Shown here: positions 1 to 11,294 of the stretch, piece by piece
Position numbering within the stretch: position 1 is the stretch's first letter
Layout: each line of letters begins with the position of its first letter
Assembly (NCBI GenBank): GCA_963753285.1
Contig: CAVWBT010000001.1
Coordinates: 62,001-126,000 of the forward strand
From: JAHEDH01 sp963753285
GTDB taxonomy: Bacteria > Actinomycetota > Acidimicrobiia > Spongiisociales > ZC4RG35
Length of the DNA stretch: 64,000 nucleotides
Direction of reading: 5' to 3'
The notes under the pieces: model-generated
Told to the model about the DNA's origin: nothing
The model's database searches: none
The model's input: only the letters and a program-made list of their open reading frames with translations
Program-made: the position numbers and the translations under genes

Positions 1-1
1 G

Positions 2-1663
2 GGTCTCATCACGCGTGACGAGGCAATCGAGCGGGTCACCCCGGCCCAGGTGGAATTCTTCCTCCATCCGTCGTTCGATCCGGTGTCGAAGGAACAGGCC
101 GTGGACCAGGGCGCGCTCTACGCATCGGCGCTCAACGTCTCCCCCGGAGCGGCGGTGGGCATGGTTGCCTTCGACGCCGACCTCGCGGTCGAGTGGGCCG
201 AGCAGGGACGCGCGGTGATCATGGTTCGCCCCGAGACCAAGCCCGATGACGTCCACGGCATGCTGGCGGCACAGGGAATCCTCACCTCCCGCGGTGGCCG
301 CACGAGCCATGCCGCGCTGGTCGCACGTCAGTTCGGCAAGCCGGCGGTGGTCGGCGCAGAGCGCATCGACATCGACCTGACCGAGCGTGTCATGACCTGT
401 GGCGACGTCACCGTCGCAGAAGGCGATTGGATCTCCATCGACGGCACAACCGGAGACGTGTTCCTCGGCCAACTCGAGACCCAGACACCCGATCTGGAGA
501 ACGAGTGGCTCCGCCAATTGCTCGAATGGGCGGATGAAGTGAGGGACATCGGTGTCTGGACGAACGCCGACCATCCCGACGATGCGCTGCTGGCCCGCTC
601 GTACGGCGCCGAAGGTATCGGCCTGACCCGGACCGAGCACATGTTCTTCGATCAGGCCCGCCTGCCGATCGTCCAGCGGATGATCATGGCGACGAGCCCG
701 GCCGACAGCGCAGAGGCGCTGGCGCAGCTGCTCCCGTTCCAGCGGGGCGACTTCGCCGGGCTCTTCCGGGCGATGGATGGGCTTCCGGTGACGATTCGAC
801 TCATCGATCCGCCACTTCACGAGTTCCTGCCGAGCCTCGTAGACCTCACCCACGAGTTGGCGGATCTGAAGATCCGACTGCTCAGCGCCTCCACGCTCGG
901 CGAGATCGATGAGCTCCTCGGCAAGATCGAGAGTTCGGAGCACATGCTCGTGGAGGTCGAACGCCTGCACGAGGCGAACCCGATGCTCGGGCTCCGTGGT
1001 GTCAGGCTCGGCCTGATGATGCCGGGGCTCACCCGTATGCAGGTGCGAGCGATCTTCGAGGCTGCGGTTCAGGTCGCCAAGGAGGGCGTCGACGTCCACC
1101 CCAAGATCATGATCCCGCTCGTGTCACACGCCAACGAGCTCAAGCGTCAACGCGAGGAGCTCGAAGAGGAAGCCCAGGCGGTGATGCACGAGGCGAACGC
1201 CACGATCGAGTACGAGTTCGGCACGATGATCGAGACGCCACGCGCAGCCCTGACGGCAGATCAGATCGCCGAGTACGCGGCGTTCATCTCGTTCGGTACC
1301 AACGACCTGACGCAGATGACGTACGGGCTGTCTCGAGACGACGCCGAGAAAGCCTTCCTCGTGGCCTACCTCGAGGAGGGGATTCTCGACCGGAACCCGT
1401 TCGCAACGCTGGATGCCGATGGCGTCGGCCAGCTGATGGAGATCGCCCTCCGGAAGGGCCGAGGCGCACGACCGGGCCTCGAGACCGGCGTCTGCGGTGA
1501 GCACGGTGGCGACCCGGAATCGATCGAGCTGTGCAGATCGCTCGGCCTCGACTACGTGAGCTGCTCTCCCCCCCGGGTGCCCGTGGCTCGATTGGCTGCG
1601 GCGCAGGCAGCGCTTCGTGACAAGGCACCGGACGATCTGTCGGCGATGACCACTCAGGTGTGA
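2..1663 (+). CDS. ppdK: Pyruvate, phosphate dikinase, C-terminal part (5' end outside window)
   Basis: The frame is open from the window edge, so the N-terminal ATP-grasp domain lies upstream. About 553 residues are visible: the swivelling phosphohistidine domain with the TSRGGRTSHAA signature (catalytic His codon at 308), then the PEP/pyruvate-binding TIM barrel ending in GVCGEHGGDP with the catalytic Cys. PPDK interconverts pyruvate + ATP + Pi and PEP + AMP + PPi in the cytoplasm. A second, complete PPDK starts 617 bp downstream on the same strand, so this is one of a tandem paralogous pair. Both active-site motifs are intact, which argues against decay. An internal GTG at 50 is not a credible start because homology continues upstream of it. 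Confidence 0.95.
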   Translation, partial: GLITRDEAIERVTPAQVEFFLHPSFDPVSKEQAVDQGALYASALNVSPGAAVGMVAFDADLAVEWAEQGRAVIMVRPETKPDDVHGMLAAQGILTSRGGRTSHAALVARQFGKPAVVGAERIDIDLTERVMTCGDVTVAEGDWISIDGTTGDVFLGQLETQTPDLENEWLRQLLEWADEVRDIGVWTNADHPDDALLARSYGAEGIGLTRTEHMFFDQARLPIVQRMIMATSPADSAEALAQLLPFQRGDFAGLFRAMDGLPVTIRLIDPPLHEFLPSLVDLTHELADLKIRLLSASTLGEIDELLGKIESSEHMLVEVERLHEANPMLGLRGVRLGLMMPGLTRMQVRAIFEAAVQVAKEGVDVHPKIMIPLVSHANELKRQREELEEEAQAVMHEANATIEYEFGTMIETPRAALTADQIAEYAAFISFGTNDLTQMTYGLSRDDAEKAFLVAYLEEGILDRNPFATLDADGVGQLMEIALRKGRGARPGLETGVCGEHGGDPESIELCRSLGLDYVSCSPPRVPVARLAAAQAALRDKAPDDLSAMTTQV

Positions 1664-1780
1664 CTCGGTCAGGGGGCGGGCGGCACGCCGCTCGCCCCCG
1701 TATCGACCTCCGCTCACGCACCGGACGACCAGTCGGCGGGGTACGCTCGCAGAGAGGTCCGACCAGACGAAGGGATCCTG

Positions 1781-2209
1781 ATGGACGATCCGAACCCGGC
1801 AGCCCCCACCGACCACATCGGGCTCGAGGTGCTGTCGAACGCCGAATGTGATGCGCTGCTGGCAGAGACGCAGATCGGCAGGATCGCATTCGTGGCCGAT
1901 GGCGACGTGGTGATCTTCCCGGTCAACTACCGGTTCATCGACCACACGATCGTGTTTCGCACTGCAGACGGCACCAAACTGGAGGTCGCTGCCAACCACC
2001 AGCCGGTGGCGTTCGAGATCGACGGTTACGACCTCGGATCGAAGACCGGGTGGAGCGTGCTCGTCAAGGGCATCGCCAGGTACGTGCTCGAGGACGAAGA
2101 GGAGGCGATGCTCGCTCGACTCGACCTCCGGCCCTGGGCGCCGCTGACCCAGGTCAGGCGCTGGGTGAGAATCTCCCCCGAAGAGATCACGGGTCGCAAG
2201 ATCGTCTGA
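1781..2209 (+). CDS. Pyridoxamine 5'-phosphate oxidase-like split-barrel flavoprotein
   Basis: 142 aa. The pattern is that of the small actinobacterial PNPOx-like family: N-terminal 'LSNAECDALLAETQIGRIAF', then a beta-barrel with FPVNYRFIDHTIVFRT and a GWSVLVKGIARYV strand. These proteins bind FMN or F420 or act as flavin reductases; the exact substrate cannot be read from the sequence. The start is the ATG preceded by GAAGGGATCCTG, giving a plausible ribosome-binding site. It sits between the two ppdK paralogues on the same strand. A link to pyruvate metabolism is only positional. Confidence 0.85.
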   Translation: MDDPNPAAPTDHIGLEVLSNAECDALLAETQIGRIAFVADGDVVIFPVNYRFIDHTIVFRTADGTKLEVAANHQPVAFEIDGYDLGSKTGWSVLVKGIARYVLEDEEEAMLARLDLRPWAPLTQVRRWVRISPEEITGRKIV

Positions 2210-2279
2210 TCTTTCCACACTCTTCGGGCAAGGCAGCCGTTTCATCGGCCATCGTGCCCAAAAAAGGAGAGTAACTTCG

Positions 2280-4923
<2,644 letters not shown>

Positions 4924-4931
<8 letters not shown>

Positions 4932-5856
4932 TCAAGGACCGGGCTGCACTCCAGGGATCGATCTCTCCATTTGCCACGCGTTCGGCGAGGTCCGCCGGAA
5001 CATCCAAGCCATCGACACGAGCCGACAGTTCTGCACTGGCGGCTCTCCTGATCAACGTCGCCAGCTGCCGGCGTCGTCGATCGGACCCGCGGTGATCGGT
5101 CGACAGCCAATCGCGATGGCGCAGTACTTCGTTCCAGAGGTCGGTGACACCTGTGTGTTCGACGGCGCTGGTACGCACGATCGGCGGGCGCCAGGCGACC
5201 GGACCGCCCAGCTCGAGCATCAGCATGAGATCCCGTTCGACCTCGTCGGTGCCCGCCAGGTCGGCTTTGTTGACGACGAGGAGATCAGCGATCTCGAGGA
5301 GGCCTGCCTTCGAAGCCTGAATGCCGTCGCCCCATCCCGGCGTGACGACCACGATGGTCGTGTCGGCCGACTCGGCGATCTCGGTCTCGCTCTGGCCCAC
5401 CCCGACGGTCTCGACGATGATGACGTCGAAGCCGGCGTGGGAGAGGACGACGAGGGCGCGGGAGGCGGCGTCGGAGAGACCTCCCAGATGTCCTCTGGTA
5501 GACATCGACCTGACGTAGACGCCGGAGTCGGACACATGCTCCTGCATCCGAATCCGGTCACCGAGGATCGCTCCCCCAGTGAATGGGCTCGATGGGTCGA
5601 CCGCCAGCACGGCGACGGTCTCCCCTTGTGACCGGATGTGGGTGATGAGTTCGGAGACGAGGCTCGACTTGCCGGCTCCCGGCGCTCCGGTGACCCCCAC
5701 GACGATCGGGCCTCTCGAACCGTCGTAGATGCCGGCAAGCAATGCGTCGGCGCCGGGCTTCCGGTCTTCGACGATCGAGATGGCTCGGGCGAGGGCGCGC
5801 CGATTGCCGGCTCGAACCTGATTGGCGAGTTCGTCGACGTCGGTCGGAATCGGCAC
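4924..5856 (-). CDS. meaB: Methylmalonyl-CoA mutase-associated GTPase MeaB/ArgK
   Basis: 310 aa G3E-family GTPase. The Walker A loop is GVTGAPGAGKSSL, followed by VDPSSPFTGGAILGDR and RMQEHVSDSGVYVRSMSTRGHLGG, which are hallmarks of MeaB, then the ETVGVGQSE switch and NKAD base-recognition motif. MeaB chaperones adenosylcobalamin-dependent acyl-CoA mutases by gating cofactor loading and protecting against inactivation. No mutase gene is adjacent, so the partner must be elsewhere. It converges on ppdK and its stop overlaps the ppdK stop region. The start MPIPTDVDELANQ fits the family N-terminus. Confidence 0.93.
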
Positions 5857-5881
5857 GGGTCGCAGGCTAGACAGACCCGCG

Positions 5882-6166
5882 TCAGGCTTCTGCGTTGACC
5901 TCTGTCACGCCGGGCACACGCTCGACCAGGATGCGCTCGATACCCGACTTCAGCGTCATCATCGACATCGGACATCCGCCGCAGGCACCGACCATCTGCA
6001 GGTTGACGACGCCGTCGTCGACTCCGAGCAACACGATGTCGCCTCCGTCCATCTGAACGGCGGGACGGATGTAGTCGAGGGTTGCCTCGAGCTTCGCCAT
6101 GTCGATGTCACCGGCTTCGACGGGCTTGTTGCTCTTGATGGATACGGGAACGGTCGTGTCTGTCAT
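5882..6166 (-). CDS. NifU-type Fe-S cluster scaffold protein (NifU C-terminal domain)
   Basis: 94 aa from the ATG at 6166. The open frame extends much further upstream, but that extension lacks homology and crosses a short tandem repeat, so the internal start is preferred. The body 'LEATLDYIRPAVQMDGGDIVLLGV' and the GACGGCP CxxC motif define the Nfu/NifU C-terminal domain that holds a labile [4Fe-4S] cluster for delivery to apo-proteins. It lies 25 bp downstream of meaB on the same strand, so the order of transcription is this gene first, then meaB. Confidence 0.92.
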   Translation of the reverse strand: MTDTTVPVSIKSNKPVEAGDIDMAKLEATLDYIRPAVQMDGGDIVLLGVDDGVVNLQMVGACGGCPMSMMTLKSGIERILVERVPGVTEVNAEA

Positions 6167-6233
6167 GGGGTCTGTCTCGATCGTACTTGTCGGCCTGTTC
6201 AACACGTAGCCGGCCAGAGTTGTTCCCCGTGGA

Positions 6234-6261
6234 GATGACAGATGACAGATGACAGATGACA
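6234..6261. repeat. 7-bp tandem repeat GATGACA x4
   Basis: Four perfect head-to-tail copies of GATGACA lie upstream of the NifU-type gene and between it and the divergent membrane-protein gene. A heptamer array in a promoter region could vary in copy number by slippage. No function is evident. Confidence 0.9.
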
Positions 6262-6420
6262 GACTCAGTCCCCTCAGCAACACGGTCGCGGATTCGTTCG
6301 GCAGGACACGGTGGGACTTTCGGCCTCCGGGTAGGGACCATTGCTCATGGCAACGACATGCTTCGTTCGCCAATGTGTGCAGTGTCACCTATGACACATG
6401 TGATCAGGAGGTCACTCATC

Positions 6421-7149
6421 ATGACAAAGCGGCTCAGACTGCTCGGAATCGTTCTCTCCGTCATCGGCGTGGGGTTCCTCGCCGGCGGCGGGATCGCTTA
6501 CCTCGGAGTCCAGGACGGATACACCTCCCTGGAAAAGTTCTCCGAAGCCCAGAACGTCACCCTGTCCTACAACGACGCAGGCGAACTCGTCGACCGCGGC
6601 ACCACCGAAGGTGCCCAGGCGATCCTCTCGCTGCTCCAGGACGACTGGGGCTACGCGGTCGACTTCGACGAACTCGACCCCAACGACCCACTCGTCAACA
6701 CCGACACCGAATACATGGTCCAGATGGCCACCGTCGGCTACCACGTGCTGCACGGCACCCAGACGATCGTGCTGACCGAAGACGCCGAGTACGACGGTGA
6801 GAGCTTCCCCGCCGGTGAGTACACGCTCACCGTCAACGAGGTCGGCAGCCCCGAGCGGGTCGCGGCCGGACTCGGCGGCTACTGGACCGACTTCGACCGC
6901 CAGCACCCGCTCGAGGGTCCCGCCCGTGCCCAGGCATGGTCAGGAACGGCACACGGTCTGTTCGGTGAGCTCGGCGTCGGCACCGTGACACACAGCGCCC
7001 TGCAGCTCGGTATGGCACTCGCAGGTCTGTTCGCAGGCGTCGGGGCCACCACCCTCCTCGCCGGCGCAGGCATCATCTGGGCCACCGGCTCCAAGGACGA
7101 GTTCGACAGCTTCGTCGAGAAGGCAACCAAGGAAACCACCCAGGTCTGA
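6421..7149 (+). CDS. Conserved hypothetical membrane protein with two TM segments
   Basis: 242 aa from the ATG preceded by a strong AGGAGGT site. Residues 8-28 form an N-terminal membrane helix (LGIVLSVIGVGFLAGGGIAY). An extracytoplasmic domain of about 150 residues follows, then a second Ala/Gly-rich helix near 195-225 and a short cytoplasmic tail ending TKETTQV. The ectodomain contains 'QNVTLSYNDAGELVDRGTTEG', seen in actinobacterial proteins of unknown function. I do not recognise an enzyme. It is a single-gene unit closed by a perfect terminator hairpin. Confidence 0.8.
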   Translation: MTKRLRLLGIVLSVIGVGFLAGGGIAYLGVQDGYTSLEKFSEAQNVTLSYNDAGELVDRGTTEGAQAILSLLQDDWGYAVDFDELDPNDPLVNTDTEYMVQMATVGYHVLHGTQTIVLTEDAEYDGESFPAGEYTLTVNEVGSPERVAAGLGGYWTDFDRQHPLEGPARAQAWSGTAHGLFGELGVGTVTHSALQLGMALAGLFAGVGATTLLAGAGIIWATGSKDEFDSFVEKATKETTQV

Positions 7150-7172
7150 ACCAACACACAGACCCCAACGAA

Positions 7173-7203
7173 GAAGGCCCCCGACACCACGTCGGGGGCC
7201 TTC
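7173..7203 (+). terminator. Perfect 13-bp stem terminator hairpin
   Basis: GAAGGCCCCCGAC (7173-7185) pairs perfectly with 7191-7203 around a 5-nt loop, 24 bp after the membrane-protein stop. No long T tract follows, as is usual in high-GC actinobacteria. Confidence 0.88.
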
Positions 7204-7262
7204 TCACGTCTCACGTCTCACGTCTGCACGTCCCACTGTCTCACGTCCCACGCCTCACGTCG
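7201..7262. repeat. Degenerate CTCACGT repeat array
   Basis: About eight imperfect copies of a (T)CTCACGT / CCCACGT unit follow the terminator directly. No coding potential is visible. It may be a slippage-generated array or a multi-copy protein-binding site. Confidence 0.7.
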
Positions 7263-7699
7263 GTCGTGACAGCCCGCCCCGCCGCCGCACTTGGGAGACG
7301 CATTGTTTGTCCCCCCACCGGGGGGACGGACCGCCCGCCGTGAAAGCCACCGAGCGTCAAACCTCCAAGATCGCATCAGGTGATCGGGCGGTCAGGGGGG
7401 CGTCGTTTCATGACCGGAACGCGGCCTCAAGACGGGAACGCTCGAGCGGCGTCGAGTGAGCGGGCCAACGCAACATCGACAGGTCGTCACCCAACGGACC
7501 GACCTCGAACAAGAAGAGAGGCGCCGATCGAACGCTCCGGCCGTTTCCGGCCGACGCACACGATCGGCGCCTTCACCCTGCCGCCCCTGCGGACGACCTC
7601 CCTTTGCCCTACAACCAACGTACGACTCAACCACCCTCCGTGTCGAGTCAGTTCAGTCACGCGCGAATTGACTAGTGCCTGACGAGCAACCGGCGGCGG
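7263..7699. other. Non-coding intergenic stretch with two inverted repeats
   Basis: No convincing gene is present; a 100-codon open frame here has no family resemblance. There are two palindromes. A G/C hairpin lies at 7309-7327 (GTCCCCCC, 3-nt loop, GGGGGGAC). A 12-bp perfect inverted repeat AGGCGCCGATCG at 7519-7530 pairs with 7561-7572 and encloses a smaller CGGCCG/CGGCCG stem. The region separates a terminated + strand gene from the 3' end of the minus-strand SpoIID-like gene. The second structure may be a terminator or small RNA element. Confidence 0.5.
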
Positions 7700-9271
7700 T
7701 CACGTTGCGTCGGGAATCACCGTCCGGACGGCCCGATCGGCGCCGTCCGGACTGCGCGCCTCGATCTCGATCGTGATCGGCAGCTCGACAGACGCCAGAC
7801 TCGGGATGTAGGCGATGCGGCCGGCGTTGAGGATCTCCCACGGAGAAGTCTCGACGACGGTCCCCCCGACGGCGACCACGAACCGGACTTCTGCGGCGGC
7901 GACAAGTCGCGCAGCGACCAGTTCGACAACGCCATCGCCTCGGGTGAACACCCGGACATCCTCGATTTCCGGAGCAAGCCCGAGGCCCTCCGGCGGTGTG
8001 ACGATCATGACGCCGTCTTCGCTCTGGAATGACCAGGCGCCGAGCGACGCAGGCGTGATCTCGACTCCATCGAGAACGACGCGCACGGATCCTGTCGGCT
8101 CGAGCGAGACCTCCTCCTCACTCGTCGTGAGCCCGATGCGGACGGTCCCGGGAATCATCGAACTCGTGACGGGACGAAGGCCGCCGTAGTAATGAGCAAC
8201 GATCTCTTCTGCCGACTCACCGGCACGAGCCATCGCCTCCGCGCCGTACTGGCTCATGCCGACCAGGTGTCCCCAGCCATTGCCCCTCACCTCGAAGAAG
8301 GGCACGAACCTGGGCGGGCCATCTACAACGGACTCGTACCTGACCGACTCGGCGATCGTGAACGATGGAGACATGATCGTCTGGGGGTACCGCCGATCCG
8401 GACGGTCCGGACGCTCGACGGGAAACCGCTCGGGGAACAGCGCCCGAGCGGCCCGGTTCAGGTCGGTCCTGAGTTGCCACGTCGGCACGGCGACATTTCC
8501 CTCCGTACCGACGAATTCGACCATCCAGGAACCCGCTCCGTCCGGAGTGGTCCGGGTACGGACCGTCAGCAACTGGCCTCGGACGTGTCCGGCTTCGTTC
8601 GCCAGGGCAGCCATCTCGTCGAACTCGACATCGAAGCGCCACTCGACGAATGGCGACGCCTCATCCGGGGAAGGGACGGCAGACAGGTGCGGGTTGGGGC
8701 TCCCTCCGAACACGTCCTCGACCGAGCGAGTCCTCCCGCCCGATGTGGAGCTGTAGAGCGCCTGGAGCGGTTCGGCCCCGTCGAACAGGATCTGAGATGC
8801 CGTGGTGTCGACTGCCTCCTGCCATCGCGCGCCGTCCGGCCCCGAAACACCGTCCAGCCCGCGATAGACCTGACACTGATCAGTGGCGCAGATGTCGTAG
8901 CCGAAACGTCGGCCGTTGGACGAGCGTCCGCGATCCAGCGTCCATGCGAGGTAGGTGCGTGCAGCGATCGCTTGGGCGCGAAGCGCCTCGACCGGCCAGC
9001 TGAACGGCACCTCGGCGATCCCGTACAGGTACCGGTCGATCGTGGTCTCCTCGACGACGGCCAATCCGGCGCCGGCCGAGGCAATTTCGATCTCCCCGGC
9101 GTACGTGCGCCCGTTCACCACCAACTCCGAATCCCCGAGTGGGGTGATGACGATGCGCTCGCCGGACACGTCCGGCGAATCCGGAGATACCTGGGCGAGG
9201 GCCGGAACCGGCAGGACGCTAAGCGCCGCTACGACTGATGACAGCGCCCAGCGACGCCAGCTTCGGGACAA
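7700..9271 (-). CDS. Secreted SpoIID/LytB-domain protein
   Basis: About 523 aa. The SpoIID domain is clear: IDRYLYGIAEVPFSWPVEALRAQ, AIAARTYLAW, YDICATDQCQVYRGL and the 'ALYSSTSGGRTRSVEDVFGG' segment, with a second part FEVRGNGWGHLVGMSQYGAEAMA. SpoIID-type proteins are peptidoglycan lytic transglycosylases that act on denuded glycan. I chose the TTG at 9271 because it follows GAGGA and yields a clean signal peptide (SRSWRRW, hydrophobic run, VPALA). Upstream in-frame starts lie deep inside murA. The gene therefore overlaps the murA 3' end by about 50 bp and is probably co-transcribed with it. A C-terminal beta-rich domain of about 130 residues is unrecognised. Confidence 0.85.
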   Translation of the reverse strand: MSRSWRRWALSSVVAALSVLPVPALAQVSPDSPDVSGERIVITPLGDSELVVNGRTYAGEIEIASAGAGLAVVEETTIDRYLYGIAEVPFSWPVEALRAQAIAARTYLAWTLDRGRSSNGRRFGYDICATDQCQVYRGLDGVSGPDGARWQEAVDTTASQILFDGAEPLQALYSSTSGGRTRSVEDVFGGSPNPHLSAVPSPDEASPFVEWRFDVEFDEMAALANEAGHVRGQLLTVRTRTTPDGAGSWMVEFVGTEGNVAVPTWQLRTDLNRAARALFPERFPVERPDRPDRRYPQTIMSPSFTIAESVRYESVVDGPPRFVPFFEVRGNGWGHLVGMSQYGAEAMARAGESAEEIVAHYYGGLRPVTSSMIPGTVRIGLTTSEEEVSLEPTGSVRVVLDGVEITPASLGAWSFQSEDGVMIVTPPEGLGLAPEIEDVRVFTRGDGVVELVAARLVAAAEVRFVVAVGGTVVETSPWEILNAGRIAYIPSLASVELPITIEIEARSPDGADRAVRTVIPDAT

Positions 9272-10475
9272 AATCCTCGTACCCCCTGTCGATGTGATAG
9301 GGATCGCCCACCACGGTCTCACCATCGGCGCGCAAACCCGCAAGCACCAGCGCCGCGCCGGCTCGAATGTCATGCGCGAGCACAGGTGCTCCACTCAAAC
9401 GGTCGACGCCGCGGATGATCGCATGCTGCCACTCCGTGGTGATGTCGGCTCCCATCCGGGACAGCTCACCGATGAAGCGGAATCGAGCGTCGTAGATGTT
9501 CTCTGTGATCACGGACGTGCCGTCGGCGGTCGCGAGATAGGCGACCATCTGGGGCTGCATGTCAGTGTGAAAACCGGGAAAGGGCAGCGTGGAGAAATCG
9601 GTGGCGCCAGGGCGCGCGGGACCGACGACCCGGAGCCAGTCCTCGCCTCGTTCCACGTTGCAGCCCGACTCCTCGAGCTTGCGGAGTTCCATCCGCAGAT
9701 CTGCCGGGTTGCATGCGGTGACCGTCACGTCCCCTCCGGAGATGGCACCGGCCATCGCGTAGGTGCCGGCCTCGAGTCGATCCGAGACGACCCGATGTTG
9801 CACCGGCTGGAGCTCGGGGACCCCAGTGATGTGGATGATCGCCGAACCTGCGCCCGAGATCCGGGCACCCATGGCGTTCAGCATGGCGGCGATGTCGACG
9901 ATCTCGGGCTCGCGAGCGGCATTGACGATGGTGGTCTCTCCGTCGGCCAGACTCGCCGCCAGCAACACGTTCTCGGTGGCACCCACGCTCGGGAACGGCA
10001 ACTCGACCTCGGTTCCGGTCAACCGCCCGTCGGTCGTCCCGACCAGCACCCCGTGTTCCAGCGAGAAGCTCGCCCCCATCTTCTCGAAGGCGTCGAGGTG
10101 GTAGTCGATCGGCCTGGCTCCGAGGTCGTCGCCACCGGGAAGCGCAACGCGCGCTTCACCACAGCGGGCGAGCAGCGGTCCGAGGATCACGATCGACGCC
10201 CTCATCTGCCTGACCAGATCGATTGGCGCCTCGGGGACCAGTCGCTTCGGCACGGAAACACTGAGCTCATGACCTGAGTGTTCGCAGAACGCCCCGGTGT
10301 GCCGTAGGACGTCTGCCATGAGTTCGACGTCGAAGATGCCGGGCACGTTCGACAGCACGTAGCGGCCCGGGGCGAGCAGAGTGGCAGCCATCTCTTTCAG
10401 GACGGCGTTCTTGGCGCCCAGAACACCGACGGTGCCCCGCAATGGCGTTCCCCCTTTGACCCGGATCTCATCCAT
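9219..10475 (-). CDS. murA: UDP-N-acetylglucosamine 1-carboxyvinyltransferase MurA, Asp active-site variant
   Basis: 418 aa. MDEIRVKGGTPLRGTVGVLGAKNAVLK is the MurA N-terminus (K22 and N23 present) and the EPSP-synthase-like fold runs to the C-terminus. It transfers enolpyruvate from PEP to UDP-GlcNAc, the first committed step of peptidoglycan synthesis. The active-site loop reads LPGGDDLGARPIDYHL, so the fosfomycin-target Cys is replaced by Asp116. This replacement is known in mycobacteria and chlamydiae and confers intrinsic fosfomycin insensitivity. The gene is divergent from the MerR/PocR regulator and overlaps the SpoIID-like gene downstream. Confidence 0.96.
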   Translation of the reverse strand: MDEIRVKGGTPLRGTVGVLGAKNAVLKEMAATLLAPGRYVLSNVPGIFDVELMADVLRHTGAFCEHSGHELSVSVPKRLVPEAPIDLVRQMRASIVILGPLLARCGEARVALPGGDDLGARPIDYHLDAFEKMGASFSLEHGVLVGTTDGRLTGTEVELPFPSVGATENVLLAASLADGETTIVNAAREPEIVDIAAMLNAMGARISGAGSAIIHITGVPELQPVQHRVVSDRLEAGTYAMAGAISGGDVTVTACNPADLRMELRKLEESGCNVERGEDWLRVVGPARPGATDFSTLPFPGFHTDMQPQMVAYLATADGTSVITENIYDARFRFIGELSRMGADITTEWQHAIIRGVDRLSGAPVLAHDIRAGAALVLAGLRADGETVVGDPYHIDRGYEDFVPKLASLGAVISRSGA

Positions 10476-10628
10476 ATGCAGGCGAAACGGTACTCGGTCG
10501 CCGTTTGTCGGATGCCCTTGTCGCCCGATCCATCCATGTTGCGATCCACCGGGCGCGCCGGCTGCACACCCAAGGACCCTCGCGAGTGGGACTTGAGCCT
10601 CTAATGCACATGCAGGAGAGGATTTACC

Positions 10629-11294
10629 GTGCATGGTATGCAGGAGCTGCACGCAAGGACCCAGAAGCTGCTCACGGCGCGACAGGTCGGAGACGTGCTC
10701 GACATCGATACGTCCACGATCTATCGCATGGCGAGTGACGGCAGGCTCGCCGCGGTCAAGGTCGGCCGCCAGTGGCGGTTTCCGGCGGACCAGATCGAGC
10801 GGCTCGTCGGCGGAGCCACGGCTCCATCCCCGGTGCGAGAGGTCCAATCGCTCGAACTCGAAGCGGCCGTCGTCACCATGGCCGCCAAGGCCCTCGGCGT
10901 GATGATGGTGTACACCGACATGACCGGCAAGCCACTCACCCCGGTCGCCAATCCGTGCCGCCGGTTCGAATCTCGAGCCGGCGACCCCACGTTCGTCTCC
11001 GAGTGCGCCAAGGAATGGCGCCAGTTCGCCGACGACCCCGATCTCCGACCGAGCTTCCGTCTCGGCATGCACGGATTCGAGTGCGCCCGGTCCTTCGTGC
11101 GGGCCGGAACCCAGCTGACCGGAATGGTCCTCGTCGGTGGCATCGCCCCCGAGGGACAGCTCGACTCGGATCTCTTCGTTCTGACCGAATCCGAACGCGA
11201 GCACGTGCTCGCCGCACTCCCCGACACCGCAGTTCTGCTGTCCCGCATCTCGAAAGCCTTCGAAACCAACAACGAATCAAGGAGCACAACATGA
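10629..11294 (+). CDS. Regulator: MerR/excisionase-type HTH fused to a PocR-like sensory domain
   Basis: 221 aa with a GTG start behind CAGGAGAGG; an ATG at 10638 is possible. Residues 14-60 are a helix-turn-helix of the excisionase/MerR type (LLTARQVGDVLDIDTSTIYRMASDGRLAAVKVGRQWRF). Residues 75-205 resemble a PocR ligand-binding domain with Cys residues in PCRRF, SECAK and FECARS that could bind metal or a redox ligand. The gene overlaps the downstream SQR-like gene by 4 bp, so it is the first cistron of the sulfur cassette and probably its own regulator. The ligand is unknown. Confidence 0.85.
   Translation: MHGMQELHARTQKLLTARQVGDVLDIDTSTIYRMASDGRLAAVKVGRQWRFPADQIERLVGGATAPSPVREVQSLELEAAVVTMAAKALGVMMVYTDMTGKPLTPVANPCRRFESRAGDPTFVSECAKEWRQFADDPDLRPSFRLGMHGFECARSFVRAGTQLTGMVLVGGIAPEGQLDSDLFVLTESEREHVLAALPDTAVLLSRISKAFETNNESRSTT

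Noticed and set aside
5882..6388. 168-aa version of the NifU-type protein
   Set aside because: The extra 74 N-terminal residues cross the GATGACA tandem repeat and lack similarity; the ATG at 6166 gives the normal Nfu-domain length.
7380..7682. 100-codon + strand open frame in the 7.3-7.7 kb gap
   Set aside because: Composition is Arg/Ser/Thr-rich without domain, and it runs through a palindrome. Taken as non-coding.
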